Source of the DNA: Adiantum capillus-veneris
Lineage: Eukaryota > Streptophyta > Polypodiopsida > Polypodiales > Pteridaceae
Direction of reading: 5' to 3'
Length of the DNA: 64,000 bases
Assembly: GCA_014529385.2 (NCBI GenBank)
Contig: CM043944.1
Location: forward strand, 62,522,248-62,586,247
Made by a program: the position numbers and the translations under genes. This document shows positions 45,411 to 58,274 of the stretch, piece by piece (within the stretch, counting starts at the first letter, position 1; every line of letters starts with the position of its first letter). The notes under the pieces are model-generated. The model was not told where the DNA came from. It did not search any database and saw nothing but the letters and a program-made list of their open reading frames with translations.

Positions 45411-47044
45411 ATGGCAAGTGTAGCATTTCCAACCTTTACTGGTAAGGTGGGTGAGGATGCTATAGACTTTCTACATAACTTGAAAATAGCATGTGTCATC
45501 TCTGGGAGAGATGATGATGCTTCGCGCTTGTGCATCTTCCCACTTCTAATGAAGGTGGAGGCAAGTTCATGGTACAATGCCTTAGCACAAGCAACCAAGG
45601 AATGGTGGGACTTATGAATAGTAGCCTTTGTCAAGCGTTTTGGAGAGGGAAAAACATCAGAGAATCTATGGAAATTGTTGACGGATTTGAAGCAAGGTAG
45701 CATGCTAAATTACGAATCATATGAGTCAAAGTTTGTAGATCTATGGCGGTGATGGGTTGCATCGCTAAGAGAGGATGAGGGGGCACTTGATTTTCTAAAG
45801 AAGGATCGGTTTGTGGTTGGGTTATGGCCAACTCTTAAAGAGAAGGTGAAGGGAAGGTTTCTTGCTATGTATGATCTATCAGTTGAAGTGGCCCACCTTA
45901 AAGACAAGAAGTTGCACCTACAAGCCACAAATGCCAATGAAGAGGAATCTATTAGGACCCGACCACCTCTAGCACCACCTACAACAGCCACCCATAGGAG
46001 TCAGCCAAAAGAACCAATTGAGGATCAACAAGACCTGCTCAACCGAATCACCAACCACCTTGAGAATATCTCAGTCCATTTGGTGCAACAAGGGCATGCA
46101 CACAATCTCCACCAAGATCAAGGGAGAGGACAACGAAGATATAACCAAGAATACCATTACTACAATTGCGCGGAAGACGGCCATGGTATGAATTACTGCC
46201 CACTCCCAAGGAGGCATAATTTTAATAGAGGAGCAAGACAAAACCAAGTATTACCACCAAGAGCAAGACCACCACCACCCAGAGCACCACAACAAGAACC
46301 ACTAGTGCAAATTCTACAACCACCGGTTCAACCACACCCACCACTACAACAACCTCTCATTCCACCCTTACCTCCACAACCAGCCAACAAGCAGGCAGTG
46401 ACTGTAATCAACCTTGAAGGTAAAAGAAAGGTGAAAGTCGAGGAGGATATCAAGGGAGTGGCACAAGGTAAGACCAAGGTTAAAGGAGTAGATTCCATGG
46501 GGATAAAGCGCACCAGGCATGGTGAATCTTCCCAAAAAAAAGAAAAGATGAAAGCCAAGGGTGAATCTAGCAAAAAGCCGTCTAAGTCATGATGTAAAAT
46601 TGACATTGTCAATTTCTCTTTGGGTGAATGCTCTAAACCATATGATTTGGCTCAAGATGTCTCTATGCAGGGCCCAAAGATCACTTGGCCTCAACTCTGT
46701 CACCTTGCACCTAGGGTGAGGAGACAATGGAAAAATATGGCTAGTACAAAACAACCAAAGCCAAAGATATCTGGGGATATCTCTGGCAGGAATCTAGATG
46801 ACATACTACCAGTGATGGATGCTCACATCAAAGGGCAGCACATCTCCAGTATCTACATCGATGGTGGCGCAAAAATATGCGTCATGAGTGAAAACATGAT
46901 GTACCGTTTAGGCTTAGAAGTGAGTAGGCCGGCACCATGCTGAGCCAAAATGAAAAATAATGTAAAAGCTAAATTTGTTAGCATTGTGAAGCAGTTAGGG
47001 TAAAGGCGTTCAATATCGAGGTGAATGTGGGCATCTTTGTCATG
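45411..47044 (+). pseudogene. Element C: Gag and protease, 5' part up to the B insertion
   Basis: The frame starts at MASVAFPTFTGKVGEDAIDF and is the closest match to the Gag of element A. In-frame stops: TGA 45,615, TGA 45,750, TGA 46,590, TGA 46,941; a frameshift follows near 46,990. The zinc knuckle reads YYNCAEDGHGMNYC, with Tyr in place of the first Cys (46,157-46,199). After a Pro-rich, then Lys-rich stretch the protease has IYIDGGAKICVM (about 46,855). The protease is cut at 47,044-47,048 by element B and resumes at 58,275. Confidence 0.88.
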
Positions 47045-47048
47045 CCAC

Positions 47049-48074
47049 TGAGGCGGTCCGGGGCGGGCAACAAGAGAGGCGACCTCTAAACACCCCTCAA
47101 GGCTCCCGTGCTGCTCAATTGGGGCTGGGGCAACCACAAGCACAACACAACAACAAACCCACAGCCAAACCCAAACAAGATAGGGGCACCACCTAGTTAT
47201 GGTATGCGAACTAGGACGCAAGAGAGATTTTGGCACAACCAAGAAGATGCACCACACAACACACACAAACAACCTCACACCAAGACACACACAAACTGGA
47301 CCAGAGAGAGCTAGAGCAAAGGGAAGAGAGAGAGAAAAGGATCTTGCGTAATACCTTATTTGTGACTTGCAAATGGAGATGGTTCGTTATGATGCTATCG
47401 TAGAACTTGTATAAAACTCACTCAATGCTTAGTGATTGCTAAACATTGCCAAAACACACACACACTGTCTTAGGGTGTGGGAGACCTCTCACCACAATAC
47501 CCTCTTACAATGGACACAAAACTGGCAATGAAAAACACACTAAAACACTTTCTAAAATCAAGATCAACTGATAAAAAACTCAAAATACACAAGTCACCTT
47601 GAATTCACCAAACCGTATTGCACAAATGGAAGGACGAAGATTTGAACGTCGAATCACGCCTTTGATGCACCAAACCTCAATTTATTGATGATAAAGGAGC
47701 ATATACAATAGTGGTTTTGAGATTTGTGAAACTCACGCTCTCTCACTTGCAATGTGTAGCTTGAAAGCTTCTCTCACACCAAGAGTGAAGCTCACAAGTG
47801 GTTGCTACACCTAAGTCTCTCCTCATGCATAGAGTGTTGGGGTGCTATGTGAGATGTTGGAGGTTGTTTTACAAGAAGGAGAGGGGCCTATTTATAGGTT
47901 GGAGACCCCTCATTAAGATTATTGGAAATCCTAATTTACAAGCTAACAAATCAGGATTATGATTTTTTGAATATCAAAACATTGCGGGCCTTCTTTGTCT
48001 GCTTGAGTCATGGGTGTGGGCTCAAAAGAGAGCATTATTGATGGTAGATAAGGTGAAAGTAAGTTTTAAGGAAG

Positions 48075-48111
<37 letters not shown>

Positions 48112-49700
48112 ACTATACATGTCTTGAGGTGAAGTGTCTTTTATGGTTAGGTCAATGCTATTTTGTGTTAGTATGTTAGTCGTTAGTAATCACTAGAAAG
48201 TTTATGTTACATTTACAATGGGTAGAGTGAGTTGATTTGATGAAGGAAGAGGGGTGAATTAAAAGAGAATCATTGAGATGGTGAAGCTTTGAAGAAGCTT
48301 GAACTCACCCTTGTGTAGATTGTGGAAAAAATGACCGCTGGTCTTCTTCTTCTTCTTCGCTTCTTTACGCCGCCGCCACGGTTGACCACCACGATGAAAA
48401 GAGGATTTGTTGATGAAAAATCCTCAATTTGCAGAAGTTATCATGGTTAAGATGCTGAATTTTAGATATTTTAGGAGAGGTAAATGAAATTGTAACATAG
48501 AAGCAATAGAGAGAGACATGGAGAGGGTGTATGTATGTAGAGGTTCATAAAAGAACTATAGGGATGAAAGAGAAGGGTAATGGTGAAGAGGGTGAGAGAA
48601 GCCATGGAAATTGCAGGTTTGAGTGAGGGAAGGAGAGGGAGGGATGTGTAAGAGTGAGTAGGTGTGTGGAAGGGTGAGAGAAGACTAAGGGCTACTTGTG
48701 AGAAAAGTGGGCAGGCTGGGGTCCACTCAAAAAATCATAGCTCACCGCTGGTAGCTCCAAAAATCATGAAAAAATTTGAGGTGATTATTCAGAGCGTGGG
48801 CTACATTTTTTCTTTTGACCACCGCTCCAAATTCGGAGTGGAGATAGGTGCCAAAATTCTCACCAAAAAGCCTGTTTTTTATGCCTGCAAAAGTCTTTTA
48901 GTGGCCCCCTCCTTTGTTGAATTTGTACAATGCATCCAAGAGTGAGCCCCTCCTTTGTCATATTATAATACAAAGCATTCAAGTTGCCCTTGACCCATGC
49001 ATGGAGGAGGATTATTGGTGAAATAAGAAATAACTATTCATGGACTTTAGCTCAATGAGCACATGGTGTTAGAATAATGAGTAAAAATAATAATAAAAAT
49101 ATGGAGGAGTTATGGATATGGAAAGATATTGGAATCATATGATATGGTCCCTCCTTGAATTATTTTGGGTGAAAGAGGAAAATGTATGCAAGTAAATAAT
49201 ATAATAAAAGTAACCAATGAGTAGAAATCAATTTTTTGTTTTCACGAGGGTGAGGGTGAAAATGTGGGAGTGATTTGTATAAAGGAAAAATATGAGGTTA
49301 GAGTATGTACATATTGGCAAAAAATATAATTATGGTGTAAGAGGATGAAAGAAGGTGTACATAGGTTTAATAAAACACACACCTAAGTAGAAATATTTAA
49401 ATAAAATACCAAAATAATTATAAAAAATCCCTATATTTAGGCCATATATACAATGAAATATTTACACACAAAGAGGCCATAATATACTTTTATTTATTTT
49501 TTATTATTTTTATTTATTTTTGGCTCACCTAGCCCAGTGACTAGCTAGCTGAGGGTTTTTAAGAAGATATGGGAAAAGCCCCCTAACTCACACACGCCTA
49601 TGTACAGTGAAATGGTAGGGATAGCCATAGCGTTTGGGTGAATTTGGTAGGGTGGAGTAATCTAGTATGGCAATTATGGGGAGCCGAAAAACGGCTATCA
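47049..49700 (-). repeat. Element B 3' LTR
   Basis: On the plus strand TGAGGCGG...GGCTATCA. A small palindrome AGCCG-AAAAA-CGGCT lies at the outer end. A TATA box (minus, TATAAATAG at 47,888-47,896) and (GA)n at about 48,077-48,109 are included. ORFs inside (47,108-47,314; 48,664-48,945) recur in the other LTR and run antisense to the element; I do not count them as genes. Confidence 0.96.
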
Positions 49701-49717
49701 TTAGCCCTTCCCCCAGG
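49701..49717 (-). promoter_or_regulatory. Element B polypurine tract
   Basis: The minus strand reads CCTGGGGGAAGGGCTAA directly before the LTR start TGATAGCC. Confidence 0.85.
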
Positions 49718-49846
49718 ATGATGGTATATTCATGTACCATCATAGAGCATCTTTTCCAAAGAGAGTGCTTCAGAGTCCTTGTCGAGATCTTCATTGTTTG
49801 GCCCCTCAGAATTTTGGCTGGAGTTACACTCATGCTTCATGTAACA

Positions 49847-52800
49847 TTACTTACATGAGACAGCAGCCTTTGGACAGATCTTTGGTAGATCAATTGGTAG
49901 AAGGCGACTCAAATAGGGCTGCAAGCGATACCCGTTTACCTTCCTGGAGTGCTCTTTACCATTCAAGTCCATAAGCTGATAGTAACTAGAATTGAAAGCC
50001 TTCTTGACTATGTATGGCCCTTGCCATCTAGTTTCAAACTTGGCATCAAAACGATTGTCAAGTCGATTGTCATACCTTAGCACAAGCTCTCCTTCCTTGA
50101 TGCCTTTGTCCTTCAGTTTCTTGTCGTGCATTTCTTTCGCTTGTGTGGCTTTCCTCTTGTAGCACTCGTATGCTGCTTCTCTTTGCCACTCAAGCTCCAC
50201 TAACGTAAGAAGTCGATCCATCCATACCTCTTGATCATCTTGTGCTCCTTTGCCATGAAGTCGCATTGTTGGAATGTTGAGCTCGATAGGCTGCAAAGCC
50301 TCTTGACCATAGACCAAGTGAAATGGTGTGAACTCCGTGGCTTCCCTATATGTGGTTCGATATGCCCACAAGGCACCATCCAAGAAGTCATCCCATAATT
50401 TTGTCTTGTTTTGCACCATCTTTCTAATGATTCCTGCAATGACACCATTAGCCTTCTCCACCAAACCATTTGACTGTGGGTAGTATGGTGTGCTATGACG
50501 ATGTAGAATGTGAAGCTCTTCACAAACTTCTGTGAGCAAGCCCTTCCTAAACCCTGGACCATTATCAGAAACAATCTCCAAAGGTGTGCCAAATCTGCAA
50601 CAAATGTGAGTGTACACAAACTTGCTAACTGTCCTCTCATTCACTCTTGCCACACTTTGAGCTTCCACCCACCTAGTCATATAGTCTACAGCCACTAGAA
50701 TGTAGAGTTTACCATTTTTTGTCCTAGGCAGAGGACCCATAGCATCAATGCCCCACTTTTCAAAGGGTCCATTTGCAAGCACTATTTGCCTCGGGCCATG
50801 CACCAACCTTCTATTTCCATTTATCTGACAATTGTGACAGCTTTTACACCAATGTTGAACATCCACATGCAAGCTTGGCCAAACATACCCCGCAAGCAAA
50901 ATCTTCTTCACAGTTGATTCTTGGGAAAAATGACCACCACATGCCTCTTCATGCAAACCTTTTAGAATGGCTGGAATTTCCTCGATAGTTGGTACTCTTT
51001 TTCACACTTGATCCTTCCCTTTTTGATAGAGGGAGCCTTCTAGGAAGAGATAGAAACTTGCCTTCTTCATGAGTCTCCTCTTCTCAGCCTTCGTGAAGTC
51101 TTGTGGAAACTCACCCTCCAAAATGTAGCTGATAATGGGAGCCAATGACTCTAATCCCTGGTATCTCGGTTGCTTGACAGCTGCTGCCACCATGATGACC
51201 TGCACTTCTCTCTCAACACATGTAACTGCTTGTTGTGCAAGTAAATCGGCATCTTCATTTTGTTTCCTCGGAATATGATATAGTTGCACTTCTTCAAACA
51301 GATTAAACATCTTACGAATGGCATGAACTTTTGTCCTTAAGCTTTCATTCTTGCATGCCCAAATGCCTAAAATCTGTTTAACAATGAGAAGTGCATCTCC
51401 CTTTACCATGAGACGTTTTATCCCTTGGCCAATGCACATCTTCAAACCATGAAGTAGTGTGTCGTATTCTGCTTGATTGTTGCTAGTTGAACCTGGTAGA
51501 TTGACCTTCTCTTTCATGACCACCTCTCCACTTGGGTTGAGCAACACTAGCCCTCCCCCTGCTTTTCCTGTGGCTCGTCGAAAAGCTCCATCAAAGAACA
51601 AGGTAAAAGCATTGGGAATACTTTTTGGTGGTGGCAATGATAGGGTCTTTACTTGAGGCACCTTAATTTCCTTCTCATGTACCCTATAAGTGAGAATCCC
51701 TGCCAATTGTGCACGCACACTATATTCTACCTTGAAAGAGTATTGGAACTCTTGCAACTCCATAATCCACTTTGAGATCCTAGTACTAAGATTCATTTGA
51801 GATGACACCCAAGGGAACAAATTTTCTGCAGTGAGAATTACAAAAGGTTTTGGTAGTAGGTAGGATCTAAACTTTCTCACCACAAACATGAGGGAAAGCA
51901 TCATGAGTTCTGCTTCTGTGTAGTCTCTCTCCAAAGCATTCATGACCCTACTAGCAAAGTAGATGGGTCGCATCCTTGTACTGTGGGGATCTTGTTGTAG
52001 CAACACAACACCAATTGTTTCCCTTCCAACACTAGAGCTAACAAAGAATGTGTACTCCCAACAAGGAGGCATGAGTGTTGGTAGCTCTGACAAAATGACT
52101 TTAATGTTACAAAAATACTCTTCAAGCTCATCAGACCATGCAAATTCTACTTGTTGTGTCAACTTTTGCAAAGGATGAAGCAACTCCGAGGCTAAGTGAA
52201 TGAAGCGTGACATATACTTCACCTTCTGAATGAAAGAGATGACCTCCTTAAGACTCTTCGGTGATGGGAGCTCAATAAGAGCCTTTGCCTTTGAAGGATC
52301 CACCTCAATGCCTTTATAGAAAACCTTGTGACCGAGCAATATCACTTCATCCTCACCTATGTGGCACTTGTCGGGGTTGAGTTGACCTCCCATGTCGTAG
52401 AGCTTCTTTAAACCTTCTTCTACCCTTTGTAGATGCAATGATTCTGAGCTATAAATGCAAAAATCATCAATGAACACCCTAATTGACTTTCCAAAGAATG
52501 CTTGAAACACCATGTTCATGAAACGTTGGAATGTTGCAGGAGCATTTGTCAGACCAAATGGCATGACTCTAAAAGCATAACAACCCCAAGGAGTGATAAA
52601 GGTTGTTTTCAATTGATCTTCCAATGCGATACCTATTTGAAAGTAGCCTGAGTAGCCATCACACACAGTGTACTTCTCATGACCAGCTACCTCATTTAGT
52701 ATCTCATCCTGAAATGGGAGGGGAAAGTGATCTCTTTTTGTTGCCTCATTGAGTGGACGGTAATCCACACACACCCTCCACTTTCTGTTTTTCTTAGGAG

Positions 52801-55066
52801 CGACAACAACAGGAGAGACCCGCTCTGAATTCTCCACTGGATAAATGAAACCTGCTGCTAGAAGCTTTCTTACCTCCTTGAGTAGAGCCTGCTCCTTTAT
52901 AACTCCTAGCCTTCGTAGCTTCTGAGCTTTAGGTGTGGCCTCAGGCTTTAACTCAATCTTGTGTTGAACAACATCTACCCCACGCACGTCGGTGTAGTCT
53001 TTAGCGAAAATCCTAGGAAACTTCCTTAGCACACATTTGAACTCCTCTCTTTCATCCTTTGTAAGTGTTGTTGATAGCATACCTTCCAGCATCCCTTCAT
53101 CTTGAACACCTTCGTTCTCTTGAGGACCTACCTCCTCCAAGCCTTGACAAGAGGTCTCTTGGTTGCTTGGCTTAAACCTTACCCCCATGACTTCGATGGA
53201 AGACTCCTCTTCAGTAATGCTGCCGCTACTTTCTCCTTCTGAAGTGCTATCGGTCCAACCTTCTTCCGTCTCACTTTGAGATGATTCTTCATGGAGCTCC
53301 TCTTGGCGTTGCTCCTTCATGTCAAAGACAACCTTCTTATGATTGTCATTCCTGCAAATTAATTTCCCACTCTCCCAATCCTGCAAAGCTCGCATTTTCA
53401 TTAGCCATGGTCTTCCTAGGATAAATGGATAACCACTTCCCTTGGTCGACATAACATAAAAATCCACTGCCTTCTTAATGCCAAAGGCCTCCACAAAAAC
53501 ATTTTTACAAATTCCTACGCACCTAGCCTTGCTATTGTTTGCCATTTTCACTTTGATTTCAGGTGTCTCATGGATGTGCATGCCTAGTCTTTGCATGAGT
53601 CCCTTTGTCATGATGCAAATTTGTGCACCCCCATCCACTAGACCTTTCCTAACCAATCTCCCTTTGATGTAACAGTCTAGCACCGGTGTAATGTCCTCAT
53701 TCATTTCAGCTTGTGCAATTTTTACAACAGGCACACTCTCTTTTACCTTTCTCCTAGTGCTAACTGCCCTTGTTAAATCCCTCCTAACTTGTGGACATAA
53801 TGCAAGAAATTGAGGCCATGAAATATCAGGACCCTTACCTCTCATGTCTTCCAACAAGTTGTACGGAGCCATACCATGTCCAAGAGGGAAGTCTTGGAGG
53901 TTGATACGACGTCGAGTCCTCTTGGTTTCCTTGGTTTCCTTTGCCTTCTTGCCTTGTCCATGGTCACTCTGTGATGTGACTCCTTCTTTCTCTTTATCTT
54001 TTCGTCGGCCACGCTTAATGCCATTGGCTTCCATGTCAACCTCATTTGAATTTGTCACCTCTACCACATGCACATTTGGATCTGGCAAAGGTGGAACTCC
54101 TTCTACCCCTTGTGGAGGTGGTCTTGGTCCATTTGGCCTTTGTAGAAGCCTTGGTTGTTGACCAGCGCCTTCTCCTGCATTCATCACTGGGTAATTCAAG
54201 TTAGGTCTCCCTGGCTCTCCATGGGGCCAAGGACAATTATACATCCCATGTCCAGACTCTCCGCAATTCCAACATTGCAAGGCTCTCCTAGGTCGTGGGT
54301 CTCGCTCTTCAGACTTCTTTGCTTGTCCCTTTGGACCTACGGCTTGTACAAGGTGAATTGACAGGCTGCTTAAGGATTCATTTAACTTCTCAATCACTTC
54401 AACCGTTACCTCAGGAAGCTCCTTAGATGTTGATGCTTGTGACTTACCTTTGGGTCTAAGACCTTCTATTGGAACCTCCCCCCTTAAGCACTTGAGTTTC
54501 CTATATTTCTCAGCAGCCCTAGTTTCAGCTGCATCAAAGGTAGCAGGTGCACCCGCCTCAACTTTTACCTTAAGGTCAGGAAAGAGTCCGGCTATGAACC
54601 TCTCCTTCTTTAGAAATTCTGCACCATCACCAGGGTTAGCAACATTTCGTATCCATAGAGCCCAAAGACGTAGGAACTCTTGCTTGTACAAGTAGTAGTC
54701 ATCTAAGTCTTTTTGCTTATGAGAAACAATGTCTTGCCATAGCTTTTGAGTGTTTTGGGGATCAAAGAAGTATCTCTTGAAATGATTGACAACTTCCATG
54801 TAATTTTCTTTAACTTCCTCAGGCAAAGAGTCAAACCAAGTGCTAGCATCTTTCCTAAGGACTACCTCAAACATTTCTACACGTTCTTGATCAGTTACTA
54901 TCCTCTTGATACGACAAGACATCTTGAAATTTGCCAAAAATAATTCTGCATCCTCTCCAGGCTCTCCAAAGAAAAGAGGATATCCAGACATTTGGCGTTG
55001 GTTCTCCATTGAATTGATTTCAAAGTGACGCGTTTTGTTTTTTCTTTCTTTAAAAGATCTACACAA
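49847..55066 (-). pseudogene. Element B Gag-Pol polyprotein with one in-frame TGA
   Basis: The open frame begins at 55,066; the likely start is the Met of MENQRQMSGYPLFFGEPGED (about 55,009). In order: Gag; intact CCHC knuckle CWNCGESGHGMYNC (about 54,233-54,277); Lys-rich linker; protease LVDGGAQICIMT (about 53,610-53,645) and FILGRPWLM; RT with VDYRPLNEATKRDHFPLP and FIDDFCIYS (52,448-52,475; FIDD for YxDD); a first RNase H lacking its first Asp (FFVSSSVGRETIG); a second, archaeal-type RNase H with FFDGAFRR, NNQAEYDTL and VKGDALLI; and integrase with HEEACGGH...CKSCHNC, IDAMGPLP, IVSDNGPGF and NGLVEKANG. A single TGA at 51,002-51,004 separates the second RNase H from integrase; the frame is the same on both sides. 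All else looks intact. Confidence 0.93.
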
Positions 55067-55092
55067 TAATTTTCTCTAAATTGCAATCTATT

Positions 55093-55545
55093 CTACAACA
55101 AAATAAAAATATTCACATCAAATGACCTATGATAATCAATGAGAGGTAGGATGACAGGGTTTGGTGACGCGAGAATTTCTCCTACTCTTTGGGCACCAAA
55201 CATGAACACCATACGTTGTTGAAAATGGATTTTTCTACTAATTGCAATGTTTATTCTAATGTGTGGAGTGAAATGAAAGGGGAAAACCTCTATTCTTGGG
55301 CCATTATCCATTGTCTATGCATGACCTTATGCTTAAAACAAAACAAAAATATAGACGTCCAAACTAAGGTCGTACCTAATGAGAGGCAAAATAAAAGGAT
55401 TTACTGATGCGTTTATCTCTGCCAACCTAAGAGGACCTAAAATTCTACGAATTACACGTTGAAATTGCAACTTAGTACTAACAATTATGTGTACCTTTTG
55501 CCTTGCAATGGGAATGAAGGGATCATACAAATTCTCGTGATTCAT
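55093..55545 (-). other. Two conserved leader peptide modules of element B
   Basis: Two small ORFs lie between primer-binding site and gag. The outer (55,333-55,545) begins MNHENLYDPFIPIARQKVHI and contains VSTKLQFQRVIRRILGPLRL. The inner (55,093-55,311) contains ISRKIHFQQRMVFMFG. Both end in ILPLI-SxDVxIF-type segments and a stop. They are intact in this young element and related to each other, to A, C and 7,100-7,524. About 70 codons each, basic and hydrophobic. I know no family; roles as a small protein, upstream ORF or structured RNA are all open. Confidence 0.65.
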
Positions 55546-55604
55546 GCAAGCTACTTGATTATGCTAAAGGTTGAGCCTACACAAAACATACACAAGCCTG
55601 CCCT

Positions 55605-55618
55605 CAGTGGGGGCACCA
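55605..55618 (-). promoter_or_regulatory. Element B primer-binding site
   Basis: The minus strand reads TGGTGCCCCCACTG, four bases inside the LTR end CCGCCTCA. It shares its 12-base core with element A. Confidence 0.8.
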
Positions 55619-55622
55619 AAAT

Positions 55623-56648
55623 TGAGGCGGTCCGGGGCGGGCAACAAGAGAGGCGACCTCTAAACACCCCTCAAGGCTCCCGTGCTGCTCAATTGGGGCT
55701 GGGGCAACCACAAGCACAACACAACAACAAACCCACAGCCAAACCCAAACAAGATAGGGGCACCACCTAGTTATGGTATGCGAACTAGGACGCAAGAGAG
55801 ATTTTGGCACAACCAAGAAGATGCACCACACAACACACACAAACAACCTCACACCAAGACACACACAAACTGGACCAGAGAGAGCTAGAGCAAAGGGAAG
55901 AGAGAGAGAAAAGGATCTTGCGTAATACCTTATTTGTGACTTGCAAATGGAGATGGTTCGTTATGATGCTATCGTAGAACTTGTATAAAACTCACTCAAT
56001 GCTTAGTGATTGCTAAACATTGCCAAAACACACACACACTGTCTTAGGGTGTGGGAGACCTCTCACCACAATACCCTCTTACAATGGACACAAAACTGGC
56101 AATGAAAAACACACTAAAACACTTTCTAAAATCAAGATCAACTGATAAAAAACTCAAAATACACAAGTCACCTTGAATTCACCAAACCGTATTGCACAAA
56201 TGGAAGGACGAAGATTTGAACGTCGAATCACGCCTTTGATGCACCAAACCTCAATTTATTGATGATAAAGGAGCATATACAATAGTGGTTTTGAGATTTG
56301 TGAAACTCACGCTCTCTCACTTGCAATGTGTAGCTTGAAAGCTTCTCTCACACCAAGAGTGAAGCTCACAAGTGGTTGCTACACCTAAGTCTCTCCTCAT
56401 GCATAGAGTGTTGGGGTGCTATGTGAGATGTTGGAGGTTGTTTTACAAGAAGGAGAGGGGCCTATTTATAGGTTGGAGACCCCTCATTAAGATTATTGGA
56501 AATCCTAATTTACAAGCTAACAAATCAGGATTATGATTTTTTGAATATCAAAACATTGCGGGCCTTCTTTGTCTGCTTGAGTCATGGGTGTGGGCTCAAA
56601 AGAGAGCATTATTGATGGTAGATAAGGTGAAAGTAAGTTTTAAGGAAG

Positions 56649-56685
<37 letters not shown>

Positions 56686-58274
56686 ACTATACATGTCTTG
56701 AGGTGAAGTGTCTTTTATGGTTAGGTCAATGCTATTTTGTGTTAGTATGTTAGTCGTTAGTAATCACTAGAAAGTTTATGTTACATTTACAATGGGTAGA
56801 GTGAGTTGATTTGATGAAGGAAGAGGGGTGAATTAAAAGAGAATCATTGAGATGGTGAAGCTTTGAAGAAGCTTGAACTCACCCTTGTGTAGATTGTGGA
56901 AAAAATGACCGCTGGTCTTCTTCTTCTTCTTCGCTTCTTTACGCCGCCGCCACGGTTGACCACCACGATGAAAAGAGGATTTGTTGATGAAAAATCCTCA
57001 ATTTGCAGAAGTTATCATGGTTAAGATGCTGAATTTTAGATATTTTAGGAGAGGTAAATGAAATTGTAACATAGAAGCAATAGAGAGAGACATGGAGAGG
57101 GTGTATGTATGTAGAGGTTCATAAAAGAACTATAGGGATGAAAGAGAAGGGTAATGGTGAAGAGGGTGAGAGAAGCCATGGAAATTGCAGGTTTGAGTGA
57201 GGGAAGGAGAGGGAGGGATGTGTAAGAGTGAGTAGGTGTGTGGAAGGGTGAGAGAAGACTAAGGGCTACTTGTGAGAAAAGTGGGCAGGCTGGGGTCCAC
57301 TCAAAAAATCATAGCTCACCGCTGGTAGCTCCAAAAATCATGAAAAAATTTGAGGTGATTATTCAGAGCGTGGGCTACATTTTTTCTTTTGACCACCGCT
57401 CCAAATTCGGAGTGGAGATAGGTGCCAAAATTCTCACCAAAAAGCCTGTTTTTTATGCCTGCAAAAGTCTTTTAGTGGCCCCCTCCTTTGTTGAATTTGT
57501 ACAATGCATCCAAGAGTGAGCCCCTCCTTTGTCATATTATAATACAAAGCATTCAAGTTGCCCTTGACCCATGCATGGAGGAGGATTATTGGTGAAATAA
57601 GAAATAACTATTCATGGACTTTAGCTCAATGAGCACATGGTGTTAGAATAATGAGTAAAAATAATAATAAAAATATGGAGGAGTTATGGATATGGAAAGA
57701 TATTGGAATCATATGATATGGTCCCTCCTTGAATTATTTTGGGTGAAAGAGGAAAATGTATGCAAGTAAATAATATAATAAAAGTAACCAATGAGTAGAA
57801 ATCAATTTTTTGTTTTCACGAGGGTGAGGGTGAAAATGTGGGAGTGATTTGTATAAAGGAAAAATATGAGGTTAGAGTATGTACATATTGGCAAAAAATA
57901 TAATTATGGTGTAAGAGGATGAAAGAAGGTGTACATAGGTTTAATAAAACACACACCTAAGTAGAAATATTTAAATAAAATACCAAAATAATTATAAAAA
58001 ATCCCTATATTTAGGCCATATATACAATGAAATATTTACACACAAAGAGGCCATAATATACTTTTATTTATTTTTTATTATTTTTATTTATTTTTGGCTC
58101 ACCTAGCCCAGTGACTAGCTAGCTGAGGGTTTTTAAGAAGATATGGGAAAAGCCCCCTAACTCACACACGCCTATGTACAGTGAAATGGTAGGGATAGCC
58201 ATAGCGTTTGGGTGAATTTGGTAGGGTGGAGTAATCTAGTATGGCAATTATGGGGAGCCGAAAAACGGCTATCA
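55623..58274 (-). repeat. Element B 5' LTR
   Basis: Same length and, as far as I compared, same sequence as 47,049-49,700. The promoter TATA box for the genomic RNA is at 56,462-56,470 (minus strand). Confidence 0.96.

Larger units (their letters stand above)
47049..58274 (-). mobile_element. Element B: complete young Gypsy retrotransposon nested in C
   Basis: 11,226 bp. Two LTRs of 2,652 bp each at a constant offset of 8,574 appear identical wherever I compared them, including the (GA)n run. On the minus strand: 5' LTR, primer-binding site, short leader with two small ORFs, Gag-Pol frame, polypurine tract, 3' LTR. A 4-bp CCAC target duplication (47,045-47,048; 58,275-58,278) lies in the protease of C, whose reading frame is restored when B is removed. 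Gag, DGGA protease, RT, a degenerate first RNase H, a second RNase H and integrase mark a Tat-like lineage. This is the youngest element in the window. Confidence 0.96.

Noticed and set aside
47108-47314. 68-codon ORF present twice (also 55,682-55,888)
   Set aside because: Same reason: LTR sequence of element B.
48664-48945. 93-codon ORF present twice (also 57,238-57,519)
   Set aside because: It lies inside the two identical LTRs of element B, antisense to transcription; duplication reflects the LTR, not a gene family.
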